A DNA stretch of 64,000 bases from Larix kaempferi (taxonomy: Eukaryota > Streptophyta > Pinopsida > Pinales > Pinaceae), in assembly GCA_027924585.1 (NCBI GenBank), contig BSBM01000092.1:6666001-6730000 (forward strand), written 5' to 3'. Shown here piece after piece: positions 13,094 through 25,529 of the stretch (the stretch's first letter is position 1; the number at the start of each line of letters is the position of its first letter). Below the pieces are notes generated by a model. The model was given only the letters and a program-made list of their open reading frames with translations, did not search any database and had not been told where the DNA came from. The position numbers and the translations under genes are program-made.

Positions 13094-14310
13094 TCAGCAC
13101 TAGGGGCACCTCCAGGGGCCTTTCAACTCTGTGTTCAAAGGAAGAATTTCAATTAAAAATTTCTTTTGAAACCCAACACTGGTTCTTTACCGAGCTCCGC
13201 CACTCTACAAATAAGCTCATCTTGTCTCTCTTTAATATCTATGTTCCTGTCCTCTACTCAAAAAAGAAATAATGCTGGCAAACTCTTTCAGATTTCCTTG
13301 AAATATACTCCCCTCATAATATTATAGTTGCTGGAGGATGAAATCTTTTCTTTAAGCAAAGAGAAAAGAGAGGAGGAAACATTGAAAAGGACCAAATGCT
13401 ACCCCTGGTTGAGGAACTAATAGAGCACTAGGATCTTTTAGATTTCAAGCCATCGAGAGGACTTTACACTTGGACAAATAATAGAGTTGGGACCTATCAC
13501 ATTGTTGCTCGTCTAGATCATTTCCTTGTCCAGAGCTCCTTCCTGCTAGAAAAGTGGATGATCTCCTCTAAAATTATCCCTAAATTGACCTCATATCATA
13601 AACCCATCTCGTTACAACTGGAAGAAGAAGAAAATTTGGGCCCTATACCTTTCAGATTCATCCCATTTTGGAACACAAAAGAAGGGTTCATAGAAACTAT
13701 CATTACATCCTAGTCCACTTCGGTGATAGGATCTGCTTCCTTTCTGTGGGAACAAAAGCTAAAGGCCACAAAACTAGCTCTGAAAGCTTGGGCTATAAAG
13801 GACACTAATACCACTACAATGCGTAGAAAGGAGACTGTCATGCTGCTAGAAAATCTGCAATTAAAACTAGAAAGCAAGGAAATTACAATTTCAAAGTTAA
13901 AAAAAGAACAAGTGGCCCAAGCAAATTCCTTTCACTCCTTCCGGTAAGAAGAAGAGTATTGGAGGTTAAAGTCTCGAAGTTTGTGGCTAAAATAAGGAGA
14001 TCAAAACACTCCCTTCTTCCATAGACAATATAGAGCCAGACTTTCCGAAAACCACATTTCAGAAATAACCTCAGTAGATGGGATAAAGGATGTGAGCAGA
14101 TAAAATTGGCAGGAGAAATTCATTTTCAGAACCTGTATAAAGATGATGGAGAAGGCTATGAGTAAGCCACCTCCGAATTTCTCTCCCACATCCATCATCT
14201 TGTCAGCAGGGATGACAACACTACACTCATGAAGCCCTTTTCTGAAGAAGAAATCAACAGGGTTATTTGGTCCATGGAGCTGAAGAAGATGTGGGAAGAC
14301 AAAGAATGGT
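13094..14310 (+). pseudogene. LINE: rest of endonuclease and start of reverse transcriptase region
   Basis: Continues the LINE interrupted at 8583: EEFQLKISFETQHWFFTEL, a broken middle part, then SRGLYTWTNNR and IVARLDHFLVQSSFLLEKW (about 13450-13560), the conserved C-terminal endonuclease motifs of plant L1 elements. The linker before the reverse transcriptase follows (about 13720-13940, coiled, Lys/Glu-rich), then EEINRVIWSMEL near 14250, the first RT-region motif. The RT catalytic domain itself is absent: the sequence passes into a SEC10-like fragment near 14310-14340. Stops and frame changes show it is inactive. Confidence 0.8.
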
Positions 14311-14319
14311 TGCTGCATC

Positions 14320-14650
14320 TATCAAGGGCACTTCAAATGCTAGCAGGGGCCTAGAAGTTGCTGTGGCAAACCTATAGGATTATTGTAATGGTTAGGCAAC
14401 AACTTGCTTTGTTTTTTAATGGAGCATTCCAAGCTAAATAAATCATCTTTCATTTGAGAGACTGTTACTTTTTCTCAGTTCATTCTTTATGTAGTGAATG
14501 TTTTTCTTTATTGGTACTGGTTTAAATCATTCACTATTGTAACATATCTGTTTCCAAAATTAGAGAACAGACTCCTGGCTCGTTTTGATGCTGCTTCTCA
14601 ACTACGGGAATTGTCAACCATGGCAGAGTGTGCTAAGATACTGTCTCAGG
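14320..14650 (+). pseudogene. SEC10 (exocyst subunit) gene fragment, two exons
   Basis: Exon 1 (to 14390) reads SNASRGLEVAVANL, a TAG stop, DYCN, then a donor-like GTTAGG. Exon 2 (about 14557-14648) reads ELENRLLARFDAASQLRE then LSTMAECAKILSQ and ends in CAG|GTTGGT. This strongly recalls the plant exocyst protein SEC10 (vesicle tethering at the plasma membrane), where the two pieces are contiguous. To keep the SEC10 frame, exon 2 must begin after CCAA, where an intact gene would have CCAG, so the acceptor looks mutated. No other SEC10 exon was found nearby. Confidence 0.7.
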
Positions 14651-14699
14651 TTGGTGTTGTTTGTTCTGAAATTTCTTGTCATCCAGGGTAAAATGTACA

Positions 14700-16250
14700 C
14701 AAATATTTCCATTGTCAAACATTGTACAATTCTAAAATTCAAGTTTGTTTCCAACTTTATTGTGGAAGCTCTGATTTTATTTCACTTTAATTGTTTTTTA
14801 CGAGAGGTTCAAACTGGAGGCAAATCATGACCATTGCAAATCAATATGCATGTCTGAGAACTGCTAAAATTGAGTTGAAAAACTTATACACCAAATGGAT
14901 ATCACACTGGCTGCAGTGTATATAAACAATACAAACTTATAATTTTATTAAGAAAAATGCTTCATATATTATATTTATTACATTATTTTGTTAAAGATCT
15001 AACTTATTTAGATTTTTTTTCTATATATTATATTGTTGCTTCAAAGATATACAATCTTTCTTCAAAAAAATGCCTTGTATATTTCATTATTGCTTTGAAG
15101 ATATAATTTTATCTAGAAAAATGCTTCATATATGGTATTATTGCCTCAAAGTTTAAAAAGGCCTGTTACTTAACAGATATACAGTTTTTTAAAAGTGTCT
15201 AGTATATTACATTATTTGTTTGAAATATCTAAAATTGCCTCATATATTGTATTACTGCATTAAACATATACACAATTTGTTTATAAAATATACAGATTTT
15301 TAAATTTTTTTCTAGCATATCTATTCCTAAAAAAATTGCTTTGGGAAAACCCATCCAAGTGAATTTGAACCCTTGACCTATTTGGCCATAATTCCTTTAA
15401 ATATATAATTTTATTTAAATGCCTCATATATTGTATAAATGCCTTGAAGTTGAAGTCTAGGGTCTTTCAGAGGATGCTTGGAATGTAATTTGCTAGTTGC
15501 GATATCAATTGTTAGTTCCTAGGGTGTAAAGCTCATGGATTTTATAGATTATTGATGAATAAATGGGAGGCCTATTGCCCATCTGTCTCTCCCAAACATA
15601 TCTTCAATGCAGAATTTTAATGTAAAGGCTCTGCAATCACAAACATGTAGAGATAATTCATGCTTCTCAATATGAATTCTTCAACTAGGATGAAATGGTT
15701 TTGTACAAACCTGGTTTCAAAGGCTTGGTTTACTTGCTTGTTGTAGAATGCCTAGCTCAATGCCAAACAACTTGCCTTTGCGCTCCCATATTGACATCAT
15801 GATGCCTCAGTCCCATTGGCCTCCTAGGAATATGACAAACATTTTCCTTCACATGCATACGGAATTGCACCTTCCAGAAGGGGTCTTCATGCATGTGCCA
15901 CACACAAAGAATGCCTAATAACTAGTGTTCCCCCTCCCCAGTAAATATCCAGTGCACCTTCGTCATTAACTAGAAGCAAACTTGAACAAGAATCTAGGCT
16001 GGAAAATGGATCTGCTGAGTGCATTCATGCCAATGGAAAATCACCTATGGAGCAACAGGTAAAATCTAACATGAAGTGTATGGTTCAATTCAAAACTTCA
16101 AACACAATTCCAGACTTTATTTTGAGGGAAGTATTACATATAGAAACTTACATGTATCCATTTGGCTAAGCTGCCACACTATGAGTGGTGTAAAATCACC
16201 CAAGACTTTCCTTGGCCTCATCTATAGCCACTAGTGGGTTTGAACCCAGG
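14700..16250. other. Intergenic, AT-rich, no feature seen
   Basis: Repeated loose words such as TGCTTCATATATTATATTAT and TGCCTCATATATTGTAT (about 14950-15440) suggest an old degenerate repeat. No coding signal or RNA gene recognised. Confidence 0.5.
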
Positions 16251-16257
16251 TATTTAT

Positions 16258-16760
16258 GTTAATATAGGTCCAATCATTTGTTGCTTTCCAGTAGCCCACA
16301 CTCATGTGGGATACATAATGCCGTACTAATTAGGAACCCACATTCTCACAGTGGCCTGGGAGGTCTGCACCTTCCATTTACAACATTCATCAATGCTAAA
16401 TCACTGAATCAGTCTTGGAATGATTATCAAAATTGCAGTTATTACCAGTGCTTTTTTGAAATGGATTTCATGATATTGATTATTGGTCTTAATATGTTTA
16501 TCCATTTTGCAGTTGTAAACAATGCTTGTTTGAAATAACTTTCGTGATACCTATTCTGACCTTATCTCGAACAGAAATTCAAATCTGTTTTAGTTCTTAT
16601 CCCCATGGTTATCTGCGTTAATACAAGTACAATCAACTGCCGCTTTCCAGTAGCCCACACTCCTGTGGGATACATAATTCCATACTAATTAGGAACCCAC
16701 ATTCTCACAGCGGCCTGGGAGGTTTGCACCTCCCACTTACAACATTCATCAATGCTAAAT
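16258..16760. repeat. Direct duplication of about 146 bp (period about 358 bp)
   Basis: The segment around CAGTAGCCCACACTC, GGATACATAAT, CACATTCTCACAG and CATCAATGCTAAAT occurs at about 16258-16403 and again at about 16615-16760 with a few substitutions. The first copy is preceded by GGGTTTGAACCC, a B-box-like word, so a tRNA-related SINE is possible but unproven. From 16770 to 17900 I see no gene. Confidence 0.75.
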
Positions 16761-17912
16761 TGGTCGAGGGGATTTTCCAGAATCCCCCTTGAGTGGTATC
16801 CACTCCTGGAGAGGGACAGAACCTGCATGAGTTACATTACAATAAGATTTTCATTTCATCAGTATTATGCCTGCCCCCAATCACATGTACAATAACATGC
16901 CTCAATGCTTATTTTGCAATATCTGGATTTCTAAGAGAGTTCCTTATGTCCTGATTTGCAAATCAATATATGCCTAATGATTGGATTGTATCCCCATTTA
17001 TACAATTATTAATATCTCTCATGACTAGATCAACATATTAAAAAGCTTCTACACATTAGGAAAATATTTTTGTTCTGTCTTAAACATTTTAAATAGCAAT
17101 TATTTTCCACAAAAACAGAAAATGTCATTCCAGTAATTGTTTGCCACTAATGTGTGCCATCTCTCCTTAAGCAGTATCGGCCTAATGATATCAACATTAA
17201 CTGAAGAAAAAATTACCATCATCTGAAAGGTGTTCATCATAATGGACCAAAGCTTTCTCGGCCTATAGGCTCAGTACTTTAGCTGAAAACCAGACCACCT
17301 AAATGCCCTCCTCATGAGAGACAACCTATATAGGATAAACTTATAAGAAACAACCTAAAATAATATCTTAGTGAAATAGAACCAAATATAAACCACTTAA
17401 CCCTAGTCCCAAAGTTCATAAAAGGGAAAATGTAGCCATGAAACATTAGTACCAAAGAATTATTTGTTATATTAAATTACATGCTGCTTTTAGTAGTTCA
17501 ACAAAGCAGCAAAAATTAATCATATAACAGAATGCCATGGCAAAACTGAATTGAAAGCCAGACCCCATGAAGACCCTCCTCATCAAGAACAACCTGAACA
17601 TGATAAGTTTATAGGAAGATACCTATAATAATATCTTAGTGAAGTATATTAGAACCGAAAAATGAACTGCATGGACTCAATTATGCTTCAACTGCATGAC
17701 TCAGTCCTAACGTTACTAAAAAGGCAGAAAGTAGGCAATGTGACATTAATACCAATGATTTATTTGCTATACTAAGTACAACAAAGCAGAAAAGGATAAT
17801 CATAGAACAGAATCCCATGACAAAAGCTGAACACTAAATACAGGAAAAGAACAGAGAAGAATAACCTAAACTAAGTGGCCCACCTATACAAGGGATCCAT
17901 CCCTTATTTGAT

Positions 17913-20900
17913 CATATTTTAGACCCAATGAATCTTCTTGCACATGGGTAGTAGGTTCATCTTTAGGTCTCACAACCTTCTTTGTTGTACCAGCCTACAG
18001 ATCGACAACATACATGCCAATATGAATTGGATCAGGCAAACAATTATCTTTTTGAGCTTCACAATCCTCTCCGATGAGAAGAGTATCATGTTGAGAATCA
18101 TCCAACAAGCATTTAGAAGAATCCCTTTTACTCTCTTGTACACTCTCATGAACTTTTCTCAATGTTTCCTTTCTTAACACCTTCTTGTTCTCCTTTTCCT
18201 TTTGCATTCCCATAGATTTTTCAGAATTTTCAATCCCATCTTTTTTACTCAATTGAACTCCAGCCTGGAGACCATCATATCTTTCAAGGACTCTTGCTCC
18301 ATGAGTCCCAAGTTTCCAATATCCATTTGGAACAGATTTTAAAAGAGTATTTAATGATAACAGAACATGATCACCCGTGGCTATAACAGCACCTACTTGT
18401 GATACTGCTTCTAAGGCTATTCCGACAGCTCTTTCAATTGCATCCAAATTCTGTGCCCGTTTTGTAGCAGCTGAACCAACTTCAGAATTGATTTCTATGG
18501 AACGACAACCATTTGACATTAGCAAGCAGGGGGTAGCATCAATTTGTCTCTCTTTTCTGATTGATGAAAGCTTATGGATTGCTTGCCTTTGATGCTGCAC
18601 CAGACTGAATACCATGCAATGCATTATTACTATTCAATGCCTCTGCAGCCATGATTTTTTCTTGAAGACAAGCTTCATGTGCAACCGTTGCTGCTGTTGC
18701 AGCTACTTTTGCAACAGAAGCAGCTGTAGATGTTGCAGCAACAACAGATACAAGCTTTGCTTCACAGTCAGAACTCAGTCTGGAGTCTTCTTGAACAACT
18801 AACTGGCTCCAAATGAACTGATTGTGCTTGACTGCAGTTGCTGCTGAAGAAGCAGCCTCTTCAGCATACAATCTAGCTTTCTTTATACAGCTTGTTGTTT
18901 CCTCAGAAAAAAATGACTCTGTGCCCTCCCTCTCCTCTTGATATTATCTGATAATAAGAAGGAGAAGGTACAAATAGCATACTTGAACTTGTGGTCATGG
19001 AAGAATTTGATTTTCCACCGTCATGAATATTCTAGGAAACAACCAATGAACCCTGAGATAATACCACCTGCGACGTAGGCAAAGGTATAGAAGGTATAGA
19101 GCCACCAAAGGCAGGCATTGTCAACCTTGTAGGAGTCAACCTGCTAGTTTCATCAATTTCCTCTAATACACGGTTGTTCCTCCTCTTTCTAGGTCTCTGC
19201 TCAACACTCAAATTGCTTTCAATTCCCATGCCACCTTTTTGGGCTTCCATCTTATCATCAGTACCAACAAAAGGAATAGTAGTTCCAATCATAGTAGAAG
19301 AAACAGAAGGAACCGGAGGTGTAGTCATTTTATAAGGCACAAAAAGTGGTACTGAACTACTCTCATTAAGGGTTTCATGAATAGGTTCGGACACAAGAAA
19401 GGGAGAAAATGACAATTCAAACTCAGATTTTGCTCGAGGAGTTACCCAGGGTAAAGATGGACTACAAGAAGTCCAATAAGCAAGGCTTCCCATTGCATAC
19501 TTTCCAAGCTGTTTGATTAGAGAAATATGCCTTGATGGAGTGATTTGGGGAGAATCCAGATAAAGGTTCCTTGCAGCACTAGTTAATTGAACTCCCTCAT
19601 GAATGGGAGTCGGCATAGTCCATACAGGAGATGGTGAACTAAATGGATATGGTAAACTCATAATGGCTGATGGATTGTTCATGTGCCCAATCCTCCCCAT
19701 ATTAGGAGATCTTTCCAATATACTACTTGAACAATGAATTTTTGCAGCTGCTAAATCAACTGACCTTGTGCCCATAAATCTTGCATCAGGAAAACTCGGA
19801 GCGGGACTCACAGTCTGCATAGCACCTTCAAACATAATGCTATCTAAAACTAATGATATATTCAATCGTGAAGTTTTGGGAGTGTGTGCCTCACAAGCAT
19901 TACTACATATATTCGCTTGTATTTTTGCTGCAGCCAAACACCAAGATTGTTCCCACAAATTCTCCCTGTGATTGGATGAATCACTACCACTACAAGTTGT
20001 TGAAAAACCAGATTGGGGACATTATCAGATTGCTTGGACCATGCATGGTTGGAATAGTAAGTGCTATGAAGAGATTCTTCAGACCAAATACATTTCAATA
20101 AGAAAAATAGGCAGAATGGGAATGATAACAAACATCTGAGTAGAAAATATATACCAATAATATTGCCAAAAGATGTTGTCATCAAATATTCTTCTAGAAA
20201 CGATCCCTGACTAAGAAAAGAAATTCATTATAACATTAGCATTGATCTCTCTTAAGAGCATGAGCCATTAATATTATCATCGTTATCATCAAATACTAGC
20301 TATTATTATTGTTCTTATATGCTATGTTGCTAACTGATACATGTCAAAACAAGGTCGGAGCTCAAATGCCCTCCATAAGTTGTGAACCTTCAAGGTCCAA
20401 GGAAAGCAGCTCTGATTTAAACCACAGGCGATGCCTATTGGAATTCAAGCATAATTAGTCATATAAAAACATTCTTAGACAATCAGCATCACTATCTACA
20501 AAAACATATGTTAATTAAAAGTGTAACAAAGGTTGAGAATCGAGATGACTCAAAGAAATTAAAAATAACTCACATAAGAGATCCATACAAAAGAATCTGT
20601 GCACACAATTGGAGTTGTTGTGAATCAGTGAAAGGTTGTTGAATTGAGGCTGATACTGGTACTGCTATGGTATTCAAATCTGATAAAGTCCTTGTTGAAA
20701 CATTACTTAATGATGGGAATTGTTTGTTAATATCAGGAAGACGTGCACTTGATGGCAAAGTGATCCTAAGTAAATGATTTTCTAAGTTCATTGGTGCAGC
20801 TTTCCCATCCATTGTAATACAGAAACCCATTTCCGGTCTTTCATCGGAGCTCCTATCCATCTCATTCAAAGATATGACAAGATGTCTTTCCTCTTTATTT

Positions 20901-22620
20901 CCCTCACTAGCAGTTTGATAATAGTTTCCTTTTTGAGGCATTGAGTGAAATTCACAGACAACAGAGTTTCCGGTACCATTTTTTTCTACCTCATTTTGGA
21001 AGGTCTTGGTCAAAATAGGGTCTTCAGGTTGACCTCGTCTACATTCAGTTAAGTCTTCCAAGACATTGTTCTGCACAGAAAAAAACTAAAAACAATTAAG
21101 AGGAATGGAAAGGAAATCCAGGTTTATAACAACATATCCCCATAATAATTAATGTGAGCTTGATAGTGGATACTGGATGCAAATTTTAAAATTGCACCTG
21201 AGATATTTCATTGGGTTGCCTAGTTTTCAAAGGTTTCTCATGTTCATAATTAGGCACAATAGCAGGAGATTTCCTACTCCCTTCAGAGAAAACCTTTCCT
21301 GAATGAACTCTAACTGTAGATATACCATGCCTTTGGGACATATTGCGATATTGTTGGATTCCAGCTTCAAATTTTTCGGATTCAACCTCTGCATCCTTTC
21401 ATTTTAAACAACCTAAAGGTTGAATTTGTGTTTCATGTATTTCTGTCCCAACTTGACCATCCTTAGATTGGCATGAATACTGCACCAAAGAAAGATCACA
21501 CTCATTGGTAGACTCTTTACCATCACCTGGGAACACACCACCCTGTGAGAGTGCACACTCTCCAATTGTAGATGAAACAGATTCAAGACTAATCTCTGAA
21601 GTCTTGACCTTGAAATTGTCTTTCTCAGTCTCTTTTTCATCTTTGTTAGAAACTTTTCCTGTCATGCATGGCACATATAACCCTGCTTTTGTTGCTTCCT
21701 TGACATCCTTTTCAAGGTTTTCAAGATAATGAATTTTTCCTCCACCTTGGGTGCTAGGATTACCTACAATAAAACAGCCTAATAAATGTTACATTTACTC
21801 TGCACCACCTTAAAATTACAAGGGTATTACGTGTTCAGTAAACTATTTTAATTTTTAACGTTTAGCTCCATGCCATTATTAATATATAGGAGTAACTGTT
21901 CCTTCGGAAACCTTTTTGTCAGTAACTAATATTTCACTCTGAACTTCAGAATCTAAATATAACCCAAGAAATTAAATTATCTGGCTTCATACTTTCCAAA
22001 TCATTGAGCAAAGAGTTAAAGCAAGTCCTCTATTTAAAAAGAGTAAAAATACCATGTTAACAAAACATTTTCAGAAAGGTTGGAACATAACAGAAACATA
22101 TATATGACCCAAAGATGAGCATATCAAACCTTAACTGAGAACTCTATTATATGTTAATTATGCAGCTTCAAATGACAGTGAGAACCAATTTTACAACTAC
22201 CTGAATATGAAGTCATGATGCATTGCTCAATACAAGACTTTGGCTTCCCTCCATCTTGTGATGTTGCTTGAACTGTGCAGCCTACATTAACACTAATTTC
22301 AGATCCCTAGTTGATAAGACAAGCTTTCTTGTAATTATTATTCTCTATTTTCATGCTGTTTCTAGTTGTTTTAAAACTATGTTCAGATTCCAAGTTCATA
22401 AGATTGTATTTAGTAAAACTATTTTGTATTTCTATGCTAGTTCTAGTTACTTCAACATTCTCTCCAAAGCCTGGATTCATATGACCAGTCTGCTGAGCAA
22501 GATCATCCTCTATTTCTGCACTAGAGTTGCACATCTTCCTTGACATCTACTTCCACTTCTGCTTCCAATTGACTAAAAGGAACACATGACATTCCTTTAA
22601 TTTCCATGGCACTTACATCT
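17913..22620 (-). pseudogene. Agenet-domain protein (G2484-1-like) pseudogene
   Basis: Ordered pieces on the minus strand match the non-Agenet part of the large plant protein known as G2484-1. They are 22620-22203 and 21763-21198 (low-complexity N-terminal parts), and 21070-20574 ending FTDSQQLQLCAQILLYGSL. Next are 19989-19032 (LWEQSWCLAAAKIQA, PSPVWTMPTPIHEGVQL, a basic RPRKRRNNR signal), 18900-18572 (LYAEEAASSAATAV and an Ala-rich helix), and 18624-17995 (ATKRAQNLDAI, EAVSQVGAVIATGD, GYWKLG). Several junctions have proper donors and acceptors. Damage: in-frame stops near 22305, at 21399 (TGA) and at 19032 (TAG), plus a T7 homopolymer near 18907 that shifts the frame by one. The exon expected after YGSLI appears missing, and the C-terminal Agenet domains were not found downstream. 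The intact family is thought to bind chromatin; this copy should not make a full protein. Confidence 0.75.
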
Positions 22621-22649
22621 TCAAATTTTGAAATCTTTTCATCACAATC

Positions 22650-25400
22650 ATGTTAGTGAGATTGAGTTAAGTATATTCACAAATAAATTGTACAAATACT
22701 ACTTGCACATCTTCCTTGATATATGCTTTCAGTTCTACTTGATTCATGAGATGGCCTTATGTAAAAACATTCTGTTTCCTGTGTGAACATGCATTTGACA
22801 CAAACATGGAAGCAGAAAATGAGAAATAATTTCAGCAATTGATAGTCAAATGTGAGGAAAAGAGCATCCTGAAACTTTACTTTGAAACTCTTATCCAAAA
22901 TCCAATTCACAGTTTTCTTTCTTGTTGTGGATGTTAAACGGCATAGAGACCTTGACTTATTCAAGTGTGGTGCTTCTTCAGCACAACCACATTTTTGACA
23001 AAGCATGGTGTCTGGTTTTATAGGAAACCTTGTCTAAGTATCCATGAGTTAACTATAGATGAAAGTTTAAAATTGATAGTGTAGCAGTCACTTTGTCAAT
23101 GAAGCTCTATGTACTGTAATTTTCTTTCTATATTTTAGTGTATTGACCTTTTGACTTTCTTTCTTTTCAGACCTTATTAGGTAGATTCCGGTATGAGAGT
23201 GACAATCCATTCAGTAGTGCAAGGTATGACATGTAGCTTAATCAAGAGATTATTGTTTTTTGTACACAATTTGATGGAAAGTGGTAGGTTTTCTGAGCTA
23301 GTTCTGAGTGAATCCTAAGCCTTTTAGATCAGTATACGTTGGAGAAAACTGTAAGACATTGGCTAGCATTTTAATGAATAAAACAAATAACTCTTGTGAA
23401 ATGTAATCTTAATGCTACTCCCTGCATTTCAGAACTATGTCAGGTGTTTGGCAAGCTATTTGAAGAACAACAAAAGTTTTGGTGAAAAAATTGAATGTCC
23501 TAATGATGATTGTTTAGCTTTACTCTGCGAATATGTATAGAAAGTAAAGTTGTCGTGGATTATGTCTTCCATGCAAGGCTAAAGCAATCTCAGATGACGA
23601 GTAAGCACTCTTGTTTGTTGGTGTGATTTCTTATTTTTTCTTGTAATAGTTTCATAGCTCAAGCATTGGTCTTGTTAGAGATGTGTATGCTACCGAGTAG
23701 CTCTATTTAAATAATAGGTGTCTTCTGCTTATGATGTTCCTCCAAATTACGAAGTGTATTGGATGGCCTAAAGCTTGCTTCAAGAGAAATATTGGGTTTC
23801 TTTGAAGACAAGAATCAATGTAGTTATAGTATGCCATATCATTTTGGCACGTTGTATTATTTTGTAGTGTTCATAGCTTACTGATGAATGGTCGGCTGAA
23901 GTCATTGAATTTAGAATGGTGTTGAAATAAAGTAGTTTGAAGGCTTCTAGTATGTGCAGGCCATGTTTTGAACTATTGTTAAGGTAGTTTATGTCCTTTG
24001 GAAGCATTTGGGATGTCTACGAGACATAGTATCCTAGATTGTTATGGGATACTTTCTCACTCTTTGGGTTAATTTCTTTCTGTACTTGTAGCATTGTCCG
24101 AGCACTCTAGCCTGTATTATATTATTCTTCGTAATGGCATTTTCAAGAGAAGTTGAGTCATTATTGATGAATTGTCCATGAAAATGGTAGTATTTTGGTT
24201 GTTCTATGCACAAAATATTTATTGATGTCCTAGCAAATAAATGGTTCACATAATTGTAATTGGCTTATAAAGCTTTCTAGTTCTGAAACCTTTCTTACTT
24301 TCACTTGGGATTTCTCCCTCCCAAGTTACTTGTTCTTCCAATTGTTGGAATGTGCATGGGTGCTTCACATATTTTTTTGCTACCTTTCTTAGAGCTTACA
24401 AAGGGATGTTGATAATTCTTTGTGATCTATTCTTTGGTTGGAGTTGCATTTCCTCAATCTTGAGCCTCCACAAAGATTATCTTTGACGCTTTCAAATTAT
24501 TTAAATGTGTCTTAGAACATCCACCTTTGACTTCCTTACCACCATAATATCCTAAATGAACATGTTGTAGTCTAGAGTTCACTGCAATGGGGCTCTTTAT
24601 GCCTTAACCATGATTTTCAAGACATTGGCCATCAAAACCCGTCCTTTGCAAAAACTTCAAGCCTATCTCTTTGGTATGAAATTCAAAACTACCAAAAGAC
24701 TCATATGTTGATTGAAATTGAACAAGGGGTGAAGTTGAAGTGCTTACCCTAAAATTCCCTCAATCATGGTACGCGCATCTTGAGTCAAAACAAGGCTCCT
24801 TTATTTCTTAATATTTTCCACTTCCATTTAAAGACTCATCAATATGGATTTCTTACAAGCCAACTATTACACTATATTTTCCACAACCTAGACATTTTTC
24901 TCCTTAAGATGCTTCACATGGCTTTACAAAGTTTTATGTAACTCGTCATTCTTCTCGTCCAACTACTATAAAGTCTTTTCTAGTTCATTATCCTCATAGA
25001 TTTGTTTATTCATCTCCTATAGTTCCTAAAGTATCACTCTCTTATGATATTTTACCATGGATGCCTTATTACAAGTCCATAGATTCATAAATATATTTCT
25101 ATGATACCAATCTATGTAAATCTTTTGGATGAGTTGAAATCTCCCAATGGCACTAATATCAAATTTCAGTTAAAACCAAATAATAGGTATCTTGAATATT
25201 ATCAACCATATATTATTTCCTTATTAAGAAATAATAAAACTAAAGACAAATGAAATCATACAAAAATATACTGATACTTTTAAGGAGTACTCTTTTGCAC
25301 AAAAAAACTCCAATATGATATTCAATCTAATAGATTGCAACCAATGCATATTGTCTTTTATTATAATTATGAATCATGCAATATAGGTGTTAATATTGCT
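22650..25400. other. Intergenic, no gene recognised
   Basis: AT-rich with short open frames only. Near 23170-23230 (+) and 23430-23600 (+) there are short exon-like stretches between plausible splice sites, but I recognise no protein. The minus frame 23006-22677 looks non-coding. Confidence 0.4.
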
Positions 25401-25418
25401 TCTCTCCCCAATTCTTAA

Positions 25419-25490
25419 AGGTTGCTAGCTCAATGGAAGAGCACCTGAATGACAAGCAGGAGGTTGGTGGTTCGATTCCTCCGTGCCCTA
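25419..25490 (+). tRNA. tRNA-Val(GAC)-like degenerate tRNA
   Basis: A 72-nt cloverleaf can be drawn. The D arm is perfect (GCTC/GAGC, loop AATGGAA). The anticodon arm is CCTGA/GCAGG with loop ATGACAA, giving anticodon GAC and one mismatched pair. The variable loop has 5 nt, and the T arm is GGTGG/CCTCC with loop TTCGATT and one T-T mismatch. Acceptor stem AGGTTGC/GTGCCCT has one mismatch and two wobble pairs, and a discriminator A follows. TAGCTCAATGG and GGTTCGATTCC match the A and B boxes. The mismatches suggest a pseudogene or tRNA-derived repeat, perhaps of organellar origin. Confidence 0.45.
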
Positions 25491-25529
25491 ATGATATTGC
25501 AATGTATTTCTAAAAAAATATTTGTTGTG

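Noticed and set aside
23160-23600. Exon-like stretches of a plus-strand gene (TLLGRFRYESDNPFSSAR)
   Set aside because: Splice-like borders exist, but frames are short, contain stops in continuation and match nothing I recognise.
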